A stretch of DNA of 64,000 nucleotides, taken from assembly GCA_942491735.1 (NCBI GenBank), contig CALOCN010000001.1:248001-312000 (forward strand), read 5' to 3'. Numbering within the stretch: the first letter of the stretch is position 1; each line of letters starts with the position of its first letter. The stretch is from CALOCN01 sp942491735 (GTDB lineage Bacteria > Eisenbacteria > RBG-16-71-46 > JABDJR01). The position numbers were made by a program, and so were the translations under genes. Positions 59,658 to 64,000 of this stretch are shown piece after piece. The notes beneath the pieces were generated by a model. It searched no databases and had not been told where the DNA came from. It saw only the letters and a program-made list of their open reading frames with translations.

Positions 59658-62135
59658 ATGGCAGAGCGAGACGGCTTACCCAACCACGCGAGTCCCGGTT
59701 TCTCCAGGGGAGGCCATGCCCCCGCGCCTGTTTCCCTGCGGTTGCCCCTCCTGGCGGTCCTCCTTCTTGCCGTGGTGGCCTTGGCCCCCTCCTTGTTCCT
59801 GGGCCGGATTCCCGCCGACACGCACCTCGCCCGGCAGTACGACCCGTGGCGGCCCACGCCCCCCGTCCCCGCGTCACCCATTGGCGGGGGGGACAGTTTC
59901 TACGAGTACCTTCCCGATCGGCTGGTCGCGGTCCAGCAGTGGCGACAGGGGCGCCTGCCGGTTTGGAGTCCGGATCTTGCCGGCGGGATGCCCATGCTGG
60001 GGTTGGGGACCAGCCATCCCCTGGACCCCTTGATCTTCCTCCATCTTGGGTTGCCGCTCGGCGTGGCATTGGGCCTCAACTACGCGATGCTCATCGCTCT
60101 GGCCGGTTTCGGCATGGCGCTGTTCCTCCGGGATCAGGGGATGCGGAGCCGGGTCGCGCTCAGCGCCGGCGCGGTGATGTTTGCCCTGAATCCGTTCTTT
60201 GTCTCCTGGCTTACCTACCGCGTGTTCATGGCGGGGCTGGCGTCGCTTCCTTTGGCGCTGTGGGCCCTGGATCGGATCCTCACCGGTCGTGGCTCGCGGC
60301 GGGCGATCGGCGTGCTCGCTCTGGCCATGGGGTATCCCATGGTCGCGAGTACGATTCAGCTGGTCGCCCTGTTCGCGCTGATCCTGATCGTTCGGGCTGC
60401 GTTCCTGCTCTTGCGGGGAAGAGCGGGACAATCGATCCGGGCGCGAGCTGGAGGGCTGTTGGGTGTGGGAGGAGCGCTCGCCTTGGCGCTGGCCCTGGGC
60501 GGGGTGACACTGTGGGCCTCGATCGAGCTCTACCTGCAGAGCACGCGGTCGGGTTCCCTGGCCGACTACTATGGATCCGGGAACTTCCTTCACTGGCGAG
60601 CTCTCGCGCTATGGTTTCACCCCGGCGTCTTCGGTGGGCCCTCACGCGAAGAGTTCGCGGTGTTCCAGCTGTTCCAACGCACCGGTTTCGGCAGCTCCGG
60701 GTGGGGCGCGCTGGGCATCATTCCCCTTTGGCTTGCGCTCATGGCATTGCTGCGGGGTGGAGGCCCAAGGAGCGAGCGCCTGTTCTGGGGGATCCTCGGC
60801 GCGGGTGTCCTGCTCTTTCTCCTGCTGGCCGATCCATTCCAGGGCGTACTCCGGGGCATCTGGAGTGGGGTAGCCCAGATCGACCTGCTGCGGGGGCTTG
60901 TCGTGGTGAACCTTGCGGGGTCCATTCTGGCGGCGTGGGGTACGGAGCGGTTGGTGGCGCTATGGAACCAACCGGGCCAGGGTCGTCGGTGGATCCTGCC
61001 CTGGACACTCTACGTGGGGCTCGGGGCTGTGATCCTGATGGTCTGTCAGTGGGGGATCGAGACGCCGGGCTCACTCCTGGAGGATCTTGGTCCGCTCCTG
61101 GCGATCTTCGTGCTCATGCTTGGCGTGGGCCTGGTCCCGCAACGCCTAGCGTCGGTTCGCGGCTGTGCCCTGGTGCTCTTCATCGCTGGAGAGCTTCTGT
61201 GGATCCACTTCCGGTTCAACCCCTTTGCCCCGACCGAGACGGCCTACCCTCGGACGGCCATGACAAGCGCCATTGCCGAGCTGACCGGCCCACCCGACTA
61301 CGCGCGCCTTGCCATCAAGGACCTGACCCGCGCGCTGCCCCCCAATACGGCCTCGGTCTTTGGGATCCCGAATGTCACCGCCTACACCAGCGTTCCCATC
61401 AGGCGCTATCGCATGCTCATTGAAGCGGCCGAGCGCAAGGAGTTCCAGAACCGTGAAGTGGTGTCCAACCTCGCATCCCCGATCTATCGGTTGCTGGGGG
61501 TGCGGTATCTGCTGACCGCGGGGAGTTTGCCGGAGAATCGGCTCTATGTGCCGGTGGCGCTACCCGCGATGGGGGAGCGATTCTACGAGCGGGTCAACAC
61601 TCTGCCGCGGGCATTCCTCGTCCACGAAGGTGTGCCGGTGGATGGGGAAGAGGAAATGCGGCGGCGCCTTGGGGATCGCGGCTTTGATCCCGCGCGGAGG
61701 ATCTATCTGGACCGGGCCGATGGGTCGCTGCCACTCATGGAATCTGCCACGGGGCCCGAGTCGGTCAGGATCACCCATAAGGAACCGCATCGTATGATCC
61801 TTGAGGTCGAGGCGAGCGCGCCGGCCCTGCTTGTCGTATCCGACGCTTTCTATCCGGGATGGGAGGTCCGGGTGGACGGCGCGCGTACGCCGATCCTGCC
61901 GGTGAACGGAGGGCTGCGAGGCATGCCGGTGGGGGATGGTGCCCACACCGTGGTCATGAGGTATGCACCTCGGTGGTTGGTTCCGGGCCTGGTGGCCATG
62001 GTAGTTGGACTGTTTGTGGCCTTGGGGCTCGTCGCCTGGCGTGGCGGGGATGGCCGGGCTCATCGGTTGCGTGGCCTTTCCGACAGGAGTACCGTAGAAC
62101 CCGCCACGAGAGGCTCCTGGTTGGGAGGTTCATGA
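59658..62135 (+). CDS. YfhO-family polytopic membrane protein
   Basis: 825 residues with about 12-14 helices, from RLPLLAVLLLAVVALAPSLF on. The long first outer loop (SPIGGGDSFYEYLPDRLVAV, VWSPDLAGGMPMLGLG) and the C-terminal soluble part (RAFLVHEGVPVDGEEEMRRR, LLVVSDAFYPGWEVRVDGAR) are the YfhO hallmarks. YfhO-type proteins are GT-C-like and can glycosylate lipoteichoic acid or similar polymers; in this diderm the acceptor is unknown. The last residues run past the membrane end. The stop overlaps the next gene by ATGA, although that gene appears functionally unrelated. Confidence 0.85.
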   Translation: MAERDGLPNHASPGFSRGGHAPAPVSLRLPLLAVLLLAVVALAPSLFLGRIPADTHLARQYDPWRPTPPVPASPIGGGDSFYEYLPDRLVAVQQWRQGRLPVWSPDLAGGMPMLGLGTSHPLDPLIFLHLGLPLGVALGLNYAMLIALAGFGMALFLRDQGMRSRVALSAGAVMFALNPFFVSWLTYRVFMAGLASLPLALWALDRILTGRGSRRAIGVLALAMGYPMVASTIQLVALFALILIVRAAFLLLRGRAGQSIRARAGGLLGVGGALALALALGGVTLWASIELYLQSTRSGSLADYYGSGNFLHWRALALWFHPGVFGGPSREEFAVFQLFQRTGFGSSGWGALGIIPLWLALMALLRGGGPRSERLFWGILGAGVLLFLLLADPFQGVLRGIWSGVAQIDLLRGLVVVNLAGSILAAWGTERLVALWNQPGQGRRWILPWTLYVGLGAVILMVCQWGIETPGSLLEDLGPLLAIFVLMLGVGLVPQRLASVRGCALVLFIAGELLWIHFRFNPFAPTETAYPRTAMTSAIAELTGPPDYARLAIKDLTRALPPNTASVFGIPNVTAYTSVPIRRYRMLIEAAERKEFQNREVVSNLASPIYRLLGVRYLLTAGSLPENRLYVPVALPAMGERFYERVNTLPRAFLVHEGVPVDGEEEMRRRLGDRGFDPARRIYLDRADGSLPLMESATGPESVRITHKEPHRMILEVEASAPALLVVSDAFYPGWEVRVDGARTPILPVNGGLRGMPVGDGAHTVVMRYAPRWLVPGLVAMVVGLFVALGLVAWRGGDGRAHRLRGLSDRSTVEPATRGSWLGGS

Positions 62136-62881
62136 TGAAAACTACAAGGCAAGTCTGTTTTGCAATCCTCTATGGTTTCCTTCTCTCGGCCGCCTCCGCA
62201 GTCCAGGCCGATACCCTGTCCTACACACTGGACAACGTGATCCTGGATGACGGCACACAGATGACCGGCACGTTTTCCTGGACCTACGCGGCGGGTGACT
62301 TCGAGAACGGAGCGGGGCAATTCACCGAACTGGATATTCCCTGGACGACGCACAACCAGGACGATCTGGATGCGGCCTTTGATATCGGCGGTTCGATCGA
62401 AATCACACTCGAGGGTAGCGTGCATGATGACGGGGTCGACATCACGCTGTTCCTGGAGCAGTCGCTCACGCCCACCACGGGTACACCGATCGACCTCGTT
62501 CGCAGCAAGTACGAGATCGGTGGTAACGGATTCCATGACGGGGTCTTCCTGGGAGGAACCATCTTACCGGTGGTCGTCCTGGGCGCCGGTCCCGGAAGTG
62601 AACCCGTGCTTCGGCTTCTGGTCAACACTCCCAATCCCTTCAGGAGCTCCACGCTGATCCGCTATGAACTCAACCAGTCGGATCACGTCGATGTGCGGGT
62701 GTTCGATAGCTCGGGACGCATGGTTCGGGTGTTGGAGCAGGCCCTGAAACAACCGGGGCAGCACGAAGTGCGGTGGGATGGAAACGACGCCTCCGGTGCG
62801 GCAACGGTAGCGGGCATCTACTTCTATCGTGTGCAAGCCGGGGACTTCATGGAGACGCGCAAGGCGATGCGGCTCAGATAA
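62132..62881 (+). CDS. Secreted protein with choice-of-anchor-like domain and FlgD-like tail
   Basis: 249 residues. GGGAGG precedes the ATG. A signal peptide (ILYGFLLSAASAVQA) leads to a beta domain of about 120 residues (YTLDNVILDDGTQMTGTFSW, FENGAGQFTELDIPW) of the kind found in PEP-CTERM-like extracellular proteins. The FlgD-like Ig domain follows (NTPNPFRSSTLIRYELNQSD ... VRWDGNDASGAATVAGIYFY). A small surface or extracellular protein of unknown role. Coupled to the YfhO gene by ATGA. Confidence 0.8.
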   Translation: MMKTTRQVCFAILYGFLLSAASAVQADTLSYTLDNVILDDGTQMTGTFSWTYAAGDFENGAGQFTELDIPWTTHNQDDLDAAFDIGGSIEITLEGSVHDDGVDITLFLEQSLTPTTGTPIDLVRSKYEIGGNGFHDGVFLGGTILPVVVLGAGPGSEPVLRLLVNTPNPFRSSTLIRYELNQSDHVDVRVFDSSGRMVRVLEQALKQPGQHEVRWDGNDASGAATVAGIYFYRVQAGDFMETRKAMRLR

Positions 62882-62967
62882 TCGAGGCCACGGACCGGAT
62901 CACGCGGCATCTCAAGGGCTAGTGAGGGTACAATCGCGGGAAGCCACTCCAAATCCAGGATACCTGC

Positions 62968-63708
62968 GTGAGTCTCTCCCTGACAGCCCGGTCCCTCCTA
63001 CTCGCTCTCGCCCTCTTCCTTGCCGGGTGCATCGAGGATTCCCCCACACCCCAGGGGCGGATCCGTCTTACCGTCGTCGATGGCGCAGGGACCCCCATCC
63101 CCGGTGCGTCCGTCCTGATCCGTTATCGCACCTCCGGCAAGAACTTCACCGATTGCCTGGCCAACGAGACCCCGCCGATCAACGGCATTGTCTCCTACCC
63201 CAACCCGTTCGACCCCGGAACCGGCAATCAGGTCATGGGGTTTCTCCTGGACCGCTCCGCCGAGGTCACGGTGCAGGCAATCGACTATCTGGGCGTCCCG
63301 GTCGCGGCCGTGTTCAATGGCCCCCTGGCGGCGGGCTTTCGATCGCTGGAGTGGGCGGGGCAGGCCGACGACGGTTCACCCCTGCCCAATGGTCTCTACA
63401 CCCTGGTGATCACGGCCCGCATCACGGCAGGTCTCACCTCGAACGGATTCAAATCCCTCATCAACCGTCCATTCGAAAGCCGGCCCTCGGCAACCAACTA
63501 CAGGACGGGCGATGCGGGCGTGGTGGAGATCCCCCTGACCGATCTCCCCCTGGGGGAGGTGTTCGTCGCGCAGCCCAGCCAGAGGGGACCGGTTTCCTGC
63601 CAGGTGGTGGATGGGGTCGTGGAGATCCTCGTGGAAGGATCCGAGGCCCAAACCGTGGACCTCACGGACGTGGCCGACGTTCTGGACCTCACCTTCGTGA
63701 TCCGGTAG
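62968..63708 (+). CDS. Lipoprotein with internal FlgD-like domain
   Basis: 246 residues from GTG at 62968. The lipobox is LFLAGC. A carboxypeptidase-regulatory-like strand set (RIRLTVVDGAGTPIPGASVL) follows. A FlgD-like domain stands in the middle (SYPNPFDPGTGNQVMGFLLD ... SLEWAGQADDGSPLPNGLYT) rather than at the end. A 90-residue extension closes the protein. A lipid anchor plus an internal copy suggests that here the domain is structural and not an export tail. Function unknown. Confidence 0.78.
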   Translation: MSLSLTARSLLLALALFLAGCIEDSPTPQGRIRLTVVDGAGTPIPGASVLIRYRTSGKNFTDCLANETPPINGIVSYPNPFDPGTGNQVMGFLLDRSAEVTVQAIDYLGVPVAAVFNGPLAAGFRSLEWAGQADDGSPLPNGLYTLVITARITAGLTSNGFKSLINRPFESRPSATNYRTGDAGVVEIPLTDLPLGEVFVAQPSQRGPVSCQVVDGVVEILVEGSEAQTVDLTDVADVLDLTFVIR

Positions 63709-63826
63709 GGCGTCGGTAGCCAGGCCGCCCAGGAGGCATGTTAGATCTTCCGTCCTCGCCTCGATCATCCCGGTGCCGGTATTGTTTCCTGCACTTGTCG
63801 TTCGGTTGGGGGCTCCTGGAGGCGTC

Positions 63827-64000
63827 ATGATCCCGCGGTATCTTGGACTCGTTCTCTGCCTTTCCCTCTCTGGCCTCGCGGAATCCCCAGCGGTGGGCAA
63901 CACCCTGTCCGACACGCGACTCGCTCTCCATGTCGCACCCGCGGGCGACTATCTCCAGGGCGCCTGCCTCAAGAGTGTTCCCCGGTGCGGCACCCTCGAA
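63827..64000 (+). CDS. Secreted protein, N-terminal fragment at window end
   Basis: ATG at 63827 with TGGAGG just upstream. 58 codons are in the window: a signal peptide (YLGLVLCLSLSGLAESPAVG) and the start of a mature protein (TRLALHVAPAGDYLQGACLK) with two cysteines. Too short to name. Confidence 0.65.
   Translation, partial: MIPRYLGLVLCLSLSGLAESPAVGNTLSDTRLALHVAPAGDYLQGACLKSVPRCGTLE

Overview
The window is about 66% G+C and densely coded, with many 4-base ATGA or GTGA gene overlaps. Several secreted proteins end in an NPFR...WDG...G-Y-[FY]-R domain of the FlgD-like Ig type, which is used as a type-IX-like sorting tail. Together with large Ser/Thr kinases fused to WD40/TPR regions and SBBP-type propellers, this points to a bacterium of the FCB neighbourhood (Krumholzibacteriota, Eisenbacteria or Latescibacterota-like). 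That placement is inference from gene content only.

Layout. 1-5.7 kb (minus): a translationally coupled glycosyltransferase cluster (GT4/GT2), one member with a frameshift. 5.8-9.0 kb (plus): a second polysaccharide cluster, with a polyprenyl-phosphate GT2, a GT2 paralogue that has lost its acidic metal motif, and a GT4. 9.4-12.7 kb: a transmembrane Ser/Thr kinase with TPRs and its ECF sigma factor. 12.8-15.7 kb: two secreted proteins with FlgD-like tails. 15.7-21.9 kb (minus): zwf, gnd, polyphosphate glucokinase and a GH63-like glucosidase, a sugar-oxidation operon behind a perfect 11-base inverted repeat. 22.1-26.3 kb: recQ and a kinase with a TolB-like propeller. 26.5-29.4 kb: a large secreted metzincin protease. 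29.6-30.2 kb: tonB.

30.3-36.7 kb is the most interesting part. A non-coding stretch of about 1.1 kb, lower in G+C, carries on the minus strand a roughly 400-nt RNA with many perfect helices, a clear intrinsic terminator and a near-consensus sigma-54 promoter. Facing away from it about 450 bp further on is a second sigma-54-like promoter with the same unusual downstream sequence, driving hsp20, followed by dnaK, a DUF1844 gene, grpE, a short DnaJ-like gene and a SirB1/HspQ fusion gene. A stress-linked regulatory unit is a reasonable inference.

36.7-44.0 kb: a membrane protein on the minus strand, then a plus-strand run of murQ, an amidohydrolase, a solute-binding lipoprotein, DUF1015 and a lipoprotein. 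44.1-46.7 kb: two secreted proteins. 46.9-55.4 kb is an accessory, partly decayed zone. It holds a transposase remnant, a broken LamG gene, a pilus-protein remnant, a nucleotidyltransferase remnant and a DUF3179 gene with an in-frame TGA, alongside intact secreted proteins and a caspase-like protease. 55.5-59.5 kb: DUF423, a kinase/TPR protein and a beta-CASP metallo-hydrolase. 59.7-64 kb: a YfhO-like membrane protein and secreted proteins running off the end.
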